NCBI GenBank assembly: GCA_965119685.1
Contig: OZ221971.1
Span: forward strand, 1,550,001 to 1,614,000
Length of the DNA stretch: 64,000 nucleotides
Reading direction: 5' to 3'
From: Merdibacter sp965119685
Lineage (GTDB): Bacteria > Bacillota_I > Bacilli_A > Erysipelotrichales > Erysipelotrichaceae
Notes under the pieces: generated by a model
What the model was told of the DNA's origin: nothing
The model's database searches: none
Seen by the model: only the letters and a program-made list of their open reading frames with translations
Program-made: the position numbers and the translations under genes
Shown here: positions 27,277 through 35,376 of the stretch, one piece after another
How positions within the stretch are numbered: the stretch's first letter is position 1
How the letters are laid out: each line of letters begins with the position of its first letter

Positions 27277-27366
27277 GTTGTATGTCCTTTCATGGCTTAC
27301 AACCGCTCAGAGAAGGTAACAAAGCATGGCGACATCACCTTGGATGGCGAGTCTTGAGAAATGATT
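27277..27366 (+). promoter_or_regulatory. L21-type mRNA leader
   Basis: The leader before rplU can fold with CTCA (27306-27309) near TGAG (27355-27358), enclosing AAGGT (27313-27317) paired to ACCTT (27337-27341). Firmicutes rplU genes have a conserved structured L21 leader that is thought to be autoregulatory. Position and layout fit, but I could not check the consensus itself. Confidence 0.5.
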
Positions 27367-27381
27367 AAAGGAGGTGCGAGT

Positions 27382-27693
27382 ATGTACGCAATTATCGAAA
27401 CAGGCGGAAAGCAGATCCGCGTAGAAGAGGGAGCATCCATCTTCGTAGAGAAGCTTGCAGCTGAGGAGGGCAATGCAGTCGTATTTGACAAGGTATTGTT
27501 GATCGGCGGCGAGACGACAAAGGTCGGCACACCGTATGTGGAAGGTGCAAAGGTCAACGCTAAGGTTGAGAAACACGGCAAAGGAAAGAAGATTACAATC
27601 GTCAAGTACAAGCCGAAGAAGGGCAGCACCCGCCGCAAGCAGGGACACCGTCAGCCGTACACGAAGGTTGTCATCGAGTCCATCGAGGCTTAA
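27382..27693 (+). CDS. rplU: 50S ribosomal protein L21
   Basis: A 103 aa L21, which binds 23S rRNA in the 50S subunit. The family N-terminus YAIIETGGKQIRVEEG is exact in pattern, with the C-terminal KPKKGSTRRKQGHRQPYTKV tail. ATG 27382 has AAAGGAGGTG at good spacing; the earlier in-frame ATG at 27361 precedes that site. It heads the rplU-prp-rpmA operon conserved across Firmicutes. Confidence 0.97.
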   Translation: MYAIIETGGKQIRVEEGASIFVEKLAAEEGNAVVFDKVLLIGGETTKVGTPYVEGAKVNAKVEKHGKGKKITIVKYKPKKGSTRRKQGHRQPYTKVVIESIEA

Positions 27694-27695
27694 TT

Positions 27696-28010
27696 ATGAT
27701 TCGTGTTTCCGCTTGTAAGCGCGCGCAAACGATCGTCTCACTGGAGGTCAGCGGGCATGCCAATCAGGCAGCGCACGGCAAAGATCTCGTCTGTGCGGGC
27801 GTCAGCTGCGTAATGGTCGGCGCACTCAATGCGATCGATCAGCTTGCGGGCGATACCTGTGTGCTTTCGATGGAGGAAGGACACGTTTTGATTCAGCAAA
27901 AGGAGGCGGATGAGCGTGCTTCGCTGTTGTTGGCGGCGACGCTGATCTCGCTTCAAACACTGGAAGAGAGCTATTCCGGTTATATTCAGATTACGGTACA
28001 GGAGGTGTAA
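27696..28010 (+). CDS. prp: Ribosomal-processing cysteine protease Prp (YsxB)
   Basis: A 104 aa Prp, the protease that removes the N-terminal extension of L27 in Firmicutes and relatives. The catalytic pair is visible as H21 in SGHANQAAHGKD and C33 in DLVCAGVSCV. It sits in its conserved place between rplU and its substrate gene rpmA, with 2-base gaps on both sides. The substrate in this window carries the matching cleavable leader, so the pair is functionally consistent. Confidence 0.94.
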   Translation: MIRVSACKRAQTIVSLEVSGHANQAAHGKDLVCAGVSCVMVGALNAIDQLAGDTCVLSMEEGHVLIQQKEADERASLLLAATLISLQTLEESYSGYIQITVQEV

Positions 28011-28012
28011 GT

Positions 28013-28297
28013 ATGAAATTCGTTTTAGACATCCAGCTGTTCGCTTCTAAAAAGGGAGTCGGTTCGACGAAGAACGGCCGTGATTCCCATTCCAAGCGTT
28101 TAGGCGCTAAGTTGGCCGATGGTCAGTTTGCGCATGCCGGTTCGATCATTTACCGTCAGCGCGGAACGAAAATCCATCCGGGCACAAACGTAGGCAAGGG
28201 TGGAGACGATACGCTGTTTGCAAAGGTAAACGGCATTGTCAAGTACGAGCGTTTGGGAAAGGACAGAAAGAAAGTTTCTGTTTATCCGCAGGCATAA
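28013..28297 (+). CDS. rpmA: 50S ribosomal protein L27 with Prp-cleaved leader
   Basis: A 94 aa L27 precursor. Residues 1-11 (MKFVLDIQLFA) are the Firmicutes-type extension ending in the QLFA-SKK junction cut by Prp. The mature protein would start SKKGVGSTKNGRDS, whose N-terminus reaches the peptidyl-transferase centre. GGTGTAAGT precedes the ATG. The stop codon is immediately followed by the terminator. Confidence 0.96.
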   Translation: MKFVLDIQLFASKKGVGSTKNGRDSHSKRLGAKLADGQFAHAGSIIYRQRGTKIHPGTNVGKGGDDTLFAKVNGIVKYERLGKDRKKVSVYPQA

Positions 28298-28326
28298 AAA
28301 ATCCCCTTGAACGGGGATTTTCTTTT
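28297..28326 (+). terminator. Rho-independent terminator after rpmA
   Basis: AAAAATCCCC (28297-28306) pairs with GGGGATTTT (28313-28321), followed by CTTTT. It sits between rpmA and the obgE ribosome site, so obgE must rely on read-through or on an unseen promoter. Confidence 0.85.
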
Positions 28327-28345
28327 GGAAACAGGAGGTGAGCGC

Positions 28346-29632
28346 ATGTTTGTAGACCGCGTAAAAGTGCATGTGAAGGCCGGTAAGGGCGGCGATGGCA
28401 TCGTCGCATTTCGGCGGGAGAAATATGTCGCGTACGGCGGCCCGTATGGCGGAGACGGGGGCAACGGCGGCAGTGTGATCTTTCGGGCGGACAGCGGACG
28501 CACGACGCTGTTGGATCTTCGATACAACCGCCGCATGGAGGCCAAACCGGGAGAAAACGGCAAGACGAAGAAAATGCACGGCGCCAACGGAGGGGATTAC
28601 ATTGTTAAGGTTCCCCTTGGCACGGTGGTAAAAAATCTGAAAAACGGACGGGTCATCGCCGATCTGACGCTTCCGGGGCAGGAGGCAATCATTGCGAAGG
28701 GCGGCAAGGGCGGCCGCGGCAATTATCATTTTAAATCCAGCCGCAATACCGCTCCGCAATACAGTGAGCTGGGAGCGCCGGGCGAGGAGTTCGACGTGGA
28801 GGTCGAGCTGAAGGTGCTGGCGGACGTCGGCTTGGTCGGTTTTCCTTCCGTGGGCAAATCGACGCTGCTCTCTGTCGTCTCTAAGGCGAAGCCGGAAATC
28901 GCCGAGTATCATTTTACGACGATTGCCCCGAATTTAGGCGTTGTACAGGTGCCGGATGGCCGCAGCTTCATCATGGCGGATCTGCCGGGACTCATCAAGG
29001 GCGCCGCTTTGGGCAAGGGCTTAGGACATCAGTTTCTGCGGCATATCGAACGCTGTCGCGTGATTATCCATGTGGTGGATATGGGCGCAAACGACGGCCG
29101 TGATCCGCTGGAGGATTATCGCATCATCAACGAGGAGTTAGCCGGTTATGCATATCGTCTGACGGAGCGTCCGCAGATCGTGCTTGCCAACAAGATGGAT
29201 CTGGAAGGCGCCGCCGAGAACCTCGAACGCTTTCGCAAGGCATATCCGCAGGTTGAGGTGTATGAGACGACGACGATTATCGCCGAAGGATTGGAGCCGG
29301 TGCTGTATCGTGCGGCTGATCTGTTGGAGACGACGCCGCAGTTTCCGCTGTTTGATGAGAGCGAGGAGCAGGAAAATGAAGGCGTGCTGTATAAGTTTGA
29401 GCCGCAGAAGCCGATGTTTGAGGTGCATAACCGCGGCAACGGCCTTTGGGAGCTCAGCGGCGAGGGCTTAGAGCGCACGTTTGTGATGAGCAAGCTGAAC
29501 AATGAAGAGGACTTCATGCGCTTTGCCCGCAAAATGCGTACACTGGGCATTGACGAGGCGCTGCGGCAGGCGGGCTGTGAAGACGGCGATACCGTGGTGA
29601 TCTGCGGTTATGAGTTCACCTTCATGGAATGA
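28346..29632 (+). CDS. obgE: GTPase ObgE/CgtA
   Basis: A 428 aa Obg GTPase involved in 50S assembly and stress signalling. The glycine-rich Obg fold starts FVDRVKVHVKAGKGGDG. The G domain has GFPSVGKST (G1), DLPGLIKGA (G3) and NKMD (G4). The C-terminal OCT domain (about residues 345-428) is present and ends GYEFTFME. The start ATG 28346 follows AGGAGGTGAG. It lies just behind rpmA as in Bacillus-like clusters. Confidence 0.96.
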   Translation: MFVDRVKVHVKAGKGGDGIVAFRREKYVAYGGPYGGDGGNGGSVIFRADSGRTTLLDLRYNRRMEAKPGENGKTKKMHGANGGDYIVKVPLGTVVKNLKNGRVIADLTLPGQEAIIAKGGKGGRGNYHFKSSRNTAPQYSELGAPGEEFDVEVELKVLADVGLVGFPSVGKSTLLSVVSKAKPEIAEYHFTTIAPNLGVVQVPDGRSFIMADLPGLIKGAALGKGLGHQFLRHIERCRVIIHVVDMGANDGRDPLEDYRIINEELAGYAYRLTERPQIVLANKMDLEGAAENLERFRKAYPQVEVYETTTIIAEGLEPVLYRAADLLETTPQFPLFDESEEQENEGVLYKFEPQKPMFEVHNRGNGLWELSGEGLERTFVMSKLNNEEDFMRFARKMRTLGIDEALRQAGCEDGDTVVICGYEFTFME

Positions 29633-29770
29633 ACCGCCGATCAGCAGGAGTGTGAAGGATAGCTGTGCTGCCTTTGCCGCTTTTGAAAATAGGAAGTGTC
29701 AGGGAAGATCTCCTATCTGTGTTTAGCGCATGGGAAGAGTTGATAATGGAGAGAACCTTGACGAAGAAAA

Positions 29771-29807
29771 AGAAATGCAGGCATTCCCAGAGAAAGCCTG
29801 TTTTCTT
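29771..29807 (+). terminator. Intrinsic terminator downstream of obgE
   Basis: AAAGAAA-TG-CAGGC pairs with GCCTG-TTTTCTTT (core arms 29778-29782 and 29796-29800), followed by T-rich sequence. It is 140 bases beyond the obgE stop. Apart from this and the next -10 box, the gap 29633-29943 shows no gene. Confidence 0.7.
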
Positions 29808-29912
29808 TATAAGATGACGCGTTTTCAGATGATGGCGCCATTGTTTGAGCGCATCGCTGTTCATTTTGCGCAAAGAGGGGAGAATCGCTGTCACGAATGA
29901 GAGAAGATGCGC

Positions 29913-29918
29913 TATAAT
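29913..29918 (+). promoter_or_regulatory. -10 element upstream of the UcpA-like gene
   Basis: A perfect TATAAT lies 25 bases before the ATG, with GAGGAGG as ribosome site between. No convincing -35 box is seen. Confidence 0.45.
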
Positions 29919-29943
29919 GGAAGCAAAGAGGAGGTAAGGAAGC

Positions 29944-30738
29944 ATGGGAAAACTAAGTGGTAAGGTCGCTTTGATCACCGGCGCCAGCAAGGGAATCGGC
30001 GAGGGTATCGCCTGTGTCTACGCCAAGGAGGGAGCCGATCTGATTTTATGCGCCCGCAGCGCATCGACGCAAGCGCTGTGCGAGGAGTTAGCAAGCGCCT
30101 ATGGCGTTCGCGCCATCTTTGTCAAGTGTGATGTCAGCCGTATGGCAGACTGTCAGCGCGCGGTGCGTGAGGGAATCGAGGCGTTTGGAAAAATCGACGT
30201 GCTTGTTTCCAATGCCGGCATCTGTCAGCTGGGCGCGTTTTTAGAGGTGAGCGAGGAGGAACGCGATTGGCATATCGACGTGAATATCAAAGGAACATGG
30301 AATATCGCACAGGCCGTTTTGCCGACGATGGTGAAGCATCATTACGGACGCGTCGTCATCATGAGCTCGGTGACCGGTTATATGGTAGCAGATCCAAGCG
30401 AAGCGGCGTATGCTCTCAGCAAGGCGGCGCTGATCGGATTGACAAAGGCGCTGGCAAGAGAGTTCGCCAAGGATGGCATCTGTGTGAATGCCATCTGTCC
30501 GGGCTATGTCGATACGCCGATGGCGCAAAGCATCGCCGAGCAGTCCAATGCCGATGATCCAAACGCTGTCCGCGAGGGCATTGCGCAGGCAACACCGCTG
30601 GGCCGCTTGGCAAGTGCGGAAGAAGTCGGCGATCTGGCAGCGTTTTTAGGAAGTGAGGAAGCGCGTTATATCACCGGTACGCAGGTGGTGATCGATGGTG
30701 GCAGTACATTGCCGGAGACGATCAGCGTCGGCGCTTAG
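29944..30738 (+). CDS. Short-chain dehydrogenase/reductase, UcpA-like
   Basis: A 264 aa classical SDR. The cofactor loop is TGASKGIG (residues 13-20), with NAGICQLG, the catalytic Ser in MSSVTGYMV and YALSKAA holding the Tyr/Lys pair. The C-terminal TGTQVVIDGGSTLPETISVGA and the mid-region WHIDVNIKGTWN closely resemble E. coli UcpA as I remember it, more than FabG. The substrate is unknown. The gene is a single transcription unit between its own -10 and a terminator. Confidence 0.82.
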   Translation: MGKLSGKVALITGASKGIGEGIACVYAKEGADLILCARSASTQALCEELASAYGVRAIFVKCDVSRMADCQRAVREGIEAFGKIDVLVSNAGICQLGAFLEVSEEERDWHIDVNIKGTWNIAQAVLPTMVKHHYGRVVIMSSVTGYMVADPSEAAYALSKAALIGLTKALAREFAKDGICVNAICPGYVDTPMAQSIAEQSNADDPNAVREGIAQATPLGRLASAEEVGDLAAFLGSEEARYITGTQVVIDGGSTLPETISVGA

Positions 30739-30771
30739 TCAAGCGTTTCGCGTGTGTTAACAAGCAAAGGA

Positions 30772-30811
30772 AGAAAGCGGGGGCTTCTTGTATAGGGGTC
30801 TCTGCTTTTTT
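30772..30811 (+). terminator. Rho-independent terminator of the UcpA-like gene
   Basis: AAAGCGGGGGC (30774-30784) pairs with the segment ending GTCTCTGCTTT (three G-U pairs), followed by TTTT. The rest of 30812-31030 shows no supportable gene. Confidence 0.75.
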
Positions 30812-31032
30812 CACAGCAAACAAATGAGGGAAAAGAGCGTTTTGGCGATGGAGAATACTACTGTACATCAATATATTTGGCATGTTTGCATCCCGGCTTT
30901 TATCAGGTGAGGGATACAAAGATCACCATAGCATCCCCTAAGAAAGATAGAGGAAAGTGAGGTTGTTGGAGGCAAGCCGACGTTTTCCGTCATCACATCC
31001 GTGAAAAAATGCATAAAAAGTGCCTGGAGAGG

Positions 31033-31060
31033 TTGCTTTTTTAACAGAGTATGGTAGACT
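31033..31060 (+). promoter_or_regulatory. Predicted promoter of the marR cassette
   Basis: TTGCTT (31033-31038), a 16-base spacer and TAGACT (31055-31060). The next ~48 bases before marR would hold a MarR operator if the gene is autoregulated, but no clear palindrome is visible. Confidence 0.45.
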
Positions 31061-31108
31061 AATAGTAAATAAATTGACTGTAAAGAAATGGACTAAAGGA
31101 GGTGGAGA

Positions 31109-31561
31109 ATGGATCGGGAAGCTAAGAAAAACGCCTATTTATACTGCAAGTTTCGCGATGAGCAGTTCGCTCTTTATGACGAGTATGCCAAACGCAACGG
31201 CATGCTGATGAATACGCTGTTGGTGCTCAATGTCCTCTTCTATGCCAAGGAAGGTATGATGCAGCGAGAGATCTGCCAGCGTACCTTTCAATCGAAACAG
31301 ACGGTGAATTTGATTATTAAAAACCTGCTGGCACAGGGGTCAATCACCGTTGTGGAAGCGGCGAAAGACAAACGCAGCAAGCTTGTCGTCATGAGCGATC
31401 AGGGCCGTGCGGCCTGTGAAAAGGTTGTCCGTCACATCACATGGGCGGAGGATACGGCGATGTCGATGTTTACGCCGGAGGAACAAAAGCAGCTGATTGA
31501 TCTGTCGCGGACATTTACAAAGAATTTAACGATGCTGGTAAATCAGGAAAGGGAGGAATAA
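31109..31561 (+). CDS. MarR-family transcriptional regulator
   Basis: A 150 aa winged-helix protein of the MarR family. The DNA-binding part is around residues 48-95 (MQREICQRTFQSKQTVNLIIKNL, then a wing with AKDKRSKLVVMSDQG), flanked by dimerisation helices. MarR proteins usually repress an adjacent operon and release it on binding small phenolic or oxidised ligands. It is followed after 3 bases by two nitroreductases, so it probably controls that cassette. AAAGGAGGTGG precedes the ATG. Confidence 0.85.
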   Translation: MDREAKKNAYLYCKFRDEQFALYDEYAKRNGMLMNTLLVLNVLFYAKEGMMQREICQRTFQSKQTVNLIIKNLLAQGSITVVEAAKDKRSKLVVMSDQGRAACEKVVRHITWAEDTAMSMFTPEEQKQLIDLSRTFTKNLTMLVNQEREE

Positions 31562-31564
31562 CCA

Positions 31565-32164
31565 ATGGAATTTTACGAGGTCATCAACAAAAGAAGAAGT
31601 ATCCGCCAGTTTGCGGACAAAGAGATTCCTAAAGAGGTGCTGGAGCGGATTTTGGACGCAGGGCTGAAAGCCCCTTCTTCCAATCATCAAAGAAGATGGG
31701 AACTGCTCACTTTGACGGATAAAGCGATCATTCTGGAACTGGCTAAGTGTATTCGCCCTTATCCTTGCCGCATTCAGGAACCGAAAACGCCGCAGCAGGA
31801 AATGTTCAAGATCGCCTATCCCCGTCAGCGCAGCATGATCGAGGAATCCGCCTGTGTCATTCTCCCCTATTTTAAGCAGAAGTATCCTTTGAGCGAGGAT
31901 AAAAACGGCTATGGTCTGATGGATTACGGCGCAGCTTGGGCGCTCATTGAAAATATGCTGTTAGCCGCTACCGCCGAGGGTGTCGCCAGTGTGGTGCATA
32001 TTCCGGTGAAGAAAGAGCCAAAGCAGATTCAAGACTTTTTAAAGGTACCGGATGGCTGGGGGCTGCCTGCCATCGTGGTATTAGGGTATGCCGCCAAAGA
32101 TGCACTGCTGCCGGCGCAGGTCAAGGCAACGGTGGAAAACAAGGTTCGCTGGAACAAATGGTAA
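31565..32164 (+). CDS. Nitroreductase-family FMN oxidoreductase (first copy)
   Basis: A 199 aa nitroreductase-fold protein that would reduce nitro, quinone or similar compounds with FMN and NAD(P)H. The N-terminal FMN-binding block EVINKRRSIRQFADKEIP and LKAPSSNHQRRW are typical, as is the GLPAIVVLGYA segment near the end. The middle region holds two unusual Cys (RPYPCRIQE, ESACVILP). It is paralogous to the next gene and lies in the MarR-headed operon. Confidence 0.85.
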   Translation: MEFYEVINKRRSIRQFADKEIPKEVLERILDAGLKAPSSNHQRRWELLTLTDKAIILELAKCIRPYPCRIQEPKTPQQEMFKIAYPRQRSMIEESACVILPYFKQKYPLSEDKNGYGLMDYGAAWALIENMLLAATAEGVASVVHIPVKKEPKQIQDFLKVPDGWGLPAIVVLGYAAKDALLPAQVKATVENKVRWNKW

Positions 32165-32189
32165 GAATTTCAGGGAGGGAAAGAAACCG

Positions 32190-32801
32190 ATGGAATTTCG
32201 TGAAGTGATCAATCGCAGAAAAACAAGCCGTGAGTGGACGGATAAAGAGGTTGACTTTGAAGTGATTGAACGGATTTTAGAAGCCGGTATGAAGGCTCCT
32301 TCCTGGGATCACTACCGTAGCTGGCAGTTTATCGTTTTGCATGAGCGAGAGGACAAGGAGCGTGCTTTCGCTTACGCAAAGGCGATCAGCAAGCGCTATG
32401 TGGATAGCAACCGTACGTATATACGCCCGAATCTGGCACAGAAAATGTATGCCTATGCCATGCCGAGGCAATATACGATGCTGGTGGAGTGTCCGTATGT
32501 CATCATTCCATTATTTAAATGCAATAGGCTCAATGGCGAGTGGGTGAGCAAATTAAATCCGCTTACCACCGCATGGTGTGTTGCGGAAAATATCATGCTG
32601 GCTGTCATTGATGAGGGCTTAGGCTATTCGCTGCGGATTCCGTTAAATAAGGAGCACGATGTTGTACTGAACACGCTGGGCGTGCCGCAGGGCTGGATGA
32701 CCCCATGCTTTATCGGCGTAGGGGTTCCAAAGGAGGATGCATTGGTTTTAGAGCAATACAGCAGCAATCCCAAGGGGCACATCCATAGGGGAGGCTGGTA
32801 A
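32190..32801 (+). CDS. Nitroreductase-family FMN oxidoreductase (second copy)
   Basis: A 203 aa paralogue of the previous gene: EVINRRKTSREWTDKEVD and MKAPSWDHYRSWQF align with its N-terminus, and both share a YAMPRQYTM/IAYPRQRSM block. It keeps the general nitroreductase fold but lacks the exact RSIR arginine pattern at the phosphate site (RRKTSREW), so substrate or cofactor contacts may differ. The start at ATG 32190 follows AGGGAGGGAAA; the longer frame begins inside the upstream gene. Confidence 0.82.
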   Translation: MEFREVINRRKTSREWTDKEVDFEVIERILEAGMKAPSWDHYRSWQFIVLHEREDKERAFAYAKAISKRYVDSNRTYIRPNLAQKMYAYAMPRQYTMLVECPYVIIPLFKCNRLNGEWVSKLNPLTTAWCVAENIMLAVIDEGLGYSLRIPLNKEHDVVLNTLGVPQGWMTPCFIGVGVPKEDALVLEQYSSNPKGHIHRGGW

Positions 32802-32802
32802 C

Positions 32803-33507
32803 ATGGGCAGCCGGGTATCCTTGGAATCCGCATTAAATAAAAGAAAATTCAGCGTATCGGGAAAAGAGATCACCCTCTATCCCGCCATGCAGACAGAGAA
32901 GCCGCTGATCGTTTGGAATACCTATACCGGCGATGGGGAAGACATCATGCGCGAGGCGGGCAAAATCAGTACGCAGGATGTGAGTGTGCTTGTTATCGGG
33001 AACCTTGACTGGCAGTATGACATGACCCCGTGGGCTTGTCCGCCGTTATCGGCACAGGATATGAGGACCATGGGCGGTGCAGATGAATATCTGGAATTGC
33101 TTCTTTCAGAGATTCTTCCAAAGGTGAGGACGCTGATTAGCGGCACTTTGACGCACATCGCTATCGCAGGATACTCTCTTGCCGGGCTATTTGCCTTGTA
33201 TGCAATGTATCGATGCGACATCTTTAATCGTGCGGCAAGTATATCCGGTTCCCTCTGGTTTCCGGATTTTCTGGAATTTGCCGTCAATCATGATATGCAT
33301 CGAACTCCTGATAAAATTTATCTGTCCTTAGGAGACAAGGAGAAAAAGAGCAGGCATCCGCTGCTAGCAGCCGTACAGGAGCGTACGCAGGCGCTTGCAA
33401 AGCATTACCGACAGCTTGGGATTGAGGTAACATTGGAGATGAATCCCGGCAATCATTTTCAGGATGCGGCGCTTAGAAGCGCAAAAGGAATGACAGCAAT
33501 ATGGTAA
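32803..33507 (+). CDS. Alpha/beta-hydrolase esterase-like protein
   Basis: A 234 aa alpha/beta-hydrolase of the esterase-D/enterochelin esterase-like class. The nucleophile elbow GYSLAG places the catalytic Ser at S125. The acid is likely in LSLGDKEKKS, and the His is H218 in PGNHFQDA. There is no signal peptide, so it is cytoplasmic. It begins 1 base after the second nitroreductase stop and overlaps the radical SAM gene by 7 bases. Its substrate is unknown. Confidence 0.75.
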   Translation: MGSRVSLESALNKRKFSVSGKEITLYPAMQTEKPLIVWNTYTGDGEDIMREAGKISTQDVSVLVIGNLDWQYDMTPWACPPLSAQDMRTMGGADEYLELLLSEILPKVRTLISGTLTHIAIAGYSLAGLFALYAMYRCDIFNRAASISGSLWFPDFLEFAVNHDMHRTPDKIYLSLGDKEKKSRHPLLAAVQERTQALAKHYRQLGIEVTLEMNPGNHFQDAALRSAKGMTAIW

Positions 33508-34382
33508 TTAAAGAGATTCATACCAAAAGCATCATCACAAAGACAGATATTCCCGTCTGCGACTATGCCGTGAATCCATACGTGGGCTGCACGCACGGCT
33601 GTAAATACTGCTATGCCAGCTTTATGAAACGCTTTACCAATCACCCGGAGCCCTGGGGAGAGTTTTTAGATGTAAAGTATTGGCCAAAGATCAGAAAACC
33701 GGAAATGTATGCCGGAAAAGAGCTGTTCTTTGGTACCGTGACCGACCCATACAATCCCCAGGAAGAACAGTACCGCCGCACACGTTCTTTGCTGGAACAA
33801 TTACAGGGCAGCGGCGTAAAAATTACGATCCAAACGAAGTCTGACCTGGTTCTGCGGGATATAGAGCTGCTTAGGACTTTTTCAGACATTCGGGTTGGTT
33901 TTTCCATCAATACGCTGGATGAGGCGTTTCGGGCCGATATGGACAAAGCGGTTTCGATTGAAAGACGGCTCGCCGCCATGAAAGCGCTGCATGAGGCAGG
34001 TATCGCAACAACCTGTTTCATCTCCCCTATCTTTCCGGCGCTGAGTGATGTGCCTTCCATTATCGATAGGGTGAAGAAGTGGTGTCAGCTGATATGGCTG
34101 GAAAACCTCAACCTGCGCGGCAGCTATAAAACGGTGATTCTGGATTATATTAAGGAAAAATATCCGAAACTGCTGCCGCTCTATCAGAGGATTTATCAGA
34201 AGGGAGACATCAGCTATTGGGAAGCGTTGGATACAGAGCTGAAAGCCTATGGTGCAAAAGCCGGTCTTGACTATGTGGTGAACGATGACAGTATGAGGCG
34301 TCCTTTTGATGCGCCGCCGCTCATTGTGAATTATTTCTATCACGAAAAGATAAAGAAAAGTGCAAAAAAGGAAAGTAAATAG
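33501..34382 (+). CDS. Radical SAM protein, SPL-like family
   Basis: A 293 aa radical SAM enzyme. The 4Fe-4S motif is C30-X3-C34-X2-C37 in YVGCTHGCKYCYASF. The FGTVTDPYNPQEEQYRRTR segment marks it as the SPL/Rv2578c-like group related to spore photoproduct lyase, not as SplB itself. The true reaction of this group is unknown. It ends in a Lys-rich tail. It is the last intact gene of the MarR cassette, 18 bases before the broken mutM. Confidence 0.82.
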   Translation: MVIKEIHTKSIITKTDIPVCDYAVNPYVGCTHGCKYCYASFMKRFTNHPEPWGEFLDVKYWPKIRKPEMYAGKELFFGTVTDPYNPQEEQYRRTRSLLEQLQGSGVKITIQTKSDLVLRDIELLRTFSDIRVGFSINTLDEAFRADMDKAVSIERRLAAMKALHEAGIATTCFISPIFPALSDVPSIIDRVKKWCQLIWLENLNLRGSYKTVILDYIKEKYPKLLPLYQRIYQKGDISYWEALDTELKAYGAKAGLDYVVNDDSMRRPFDAPPLIVNYFYHEKIKKSAKKESK

Positions 34383-34400
34383 AAAGGAAGGGAAGTGCGT

Positions 34401-34526
34401 ATGCCGGAATTACCGGAAGTAGAAGCGATCAGGCGGGTGCTGGAGCCGCAGGTGCAAGGCTGTATGATTCAGCAGGTTGCAGTTGATCAGCCAAAGGTGA
34501 TCGAGCATCCCTCTGCAAACGAGTAA
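34401..34526 (+). pseudogene. mutM: mutM (formamidopyrimidine-DNA glycosylase), truncated after 41 codons
   Basis: ATG 34401 follows GGAAGGGAAG and opens with the exact Fpg N-terminus MPELPEVEAIRRVLEP, including the catalytic Pro that forms the Schiff base. The similarity continues through QPKVIEHPSANE and then stops at TAA 34524. Downstream sequence is unrelated, so ~230 codons (helix-two-turn-helix and zinc finger) are gone. The break coincides with the left edge of the mobile-element scar. The remnant cannot be an active glycosylase. Confidence 0.85.
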
Positions 34527-34674
34527 TGAGCGGAGAAATTTTCCCTACATCCCCTTACACGGACAGCCGCCGAATTTTGCCAAACGGACAACGAAAAAAG
34601 CAGCAAATCTTTTTCAGACTTACTGTTTTTCATGCCGACGGTGGCGGTGGGTTATTCAGTTGTGGGCTGTACCG

Positions 34675-34878
34675 TCATTCTCTAAAACGGAATTTGAAGA
34701 TTGCGGCAAGCAGCGTTTGTGTGATGTAGTCCTCCGCGTCCGGGTTAAACTGCCCGTTTACGAAAGCGGAGAAATGTATGTGCCGACGGTAATGCTGCAA
34801 AACGGTATTGAATGCCTCCGGCTCGCCGCTGGCGGCCTGCACGATTGTTCCATAGGGGAGAAGTCAGCTATTCCTCAT
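34675..34878 (-). pseudogene. Small helix-turn-helix protein of conjugative element, nonsense-mutated
   Basis: Read on the minus strand, ATG 34878 overlaps the end of the sigma-like gene in the way usual for these elements. Codon 5 is TGA (34866-34864), and the frame then continues PYGTIVQAASGEPEAFNTV ... QFNPDAEDYITQTLLAAIFKF to the stop at 34675. This is the conserved ~65-70 aa protein found after the sigma-like gene in Tn1549-type elements. A single base change accounts for the loss. Confidence 0.7.
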
Positions 34879-35313
34879 ACGTCATTCCCTCCATTTCCTC
34901 ATAAAGCCGCCGTAAGGATTTGCGGATATGGTAGCCGGTGGCGCTGCGGCACCCCCGTACCGTTTCTCGATTTTCTCCTGCGAAAGACGGCGGTAAAAAG
35001 ACAGGTAAAGCATTTCCTGTTCCTCTACCGGCAGACGGGAGAGGGCTTGTACCAGCAGGCCGTTGTTCAATATAACCGTATCGCCGCAAAGGTTCAGTAT
35101 ATATTCCTCGTCCGGCTCCGGGGCTTGAAAACATTTATCATTCGTGCCTAATGGGTGGTGCTTTTCTTCTGTGAGGTATTCAAGGGATATTTCTCTTTTG
35201 TGTTTCCGGCTCCAGTCCCGCAAAGCGATGTACTTGGCGTTACGGATAACGACAACGCAAAAGGCATGGAACGTGTACTCGATATGCTCCTTGTATTCTT
35301 CTGTACAAGACAT
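34868..35313 (-). pseudogene. Sigma-70-like regulator of conjugative element, frameshifted
   Basis: The start at ATG 35313 follows a GGAAAGGGGG site and opens MSCTEEYKEHIEYTFHAFC, the usual N-terminus of sigma-70 region 4-like proteins in Tn1549-type elements. It runs in frame to RLSQEKIEKRYG. The reading frame then shifts at a run of five C (34952-34956, plus strand), and the C-terminus resumes in another frame as RSATGYHIRKSLRRLYEEM, ending EGMTYEE. A homopolymer indel explains it: a true mutation, a sequencing error, or less likely slippage. Confidence 0.78.
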
Positions 35314-35376
35314 AGAAAATCCCCCTTTCCTCCACAACGGAAGGGCTGTGCATGGTTGGCTGCTTTATGATAACAG

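Noticed and set aside
34526..34729. 67-codon plus-strand frame beginning at the mutM break
   Set aside because: It has no ribosome site and lies opposite the recognisable minus-strand helix-turn-helix pseudogene.
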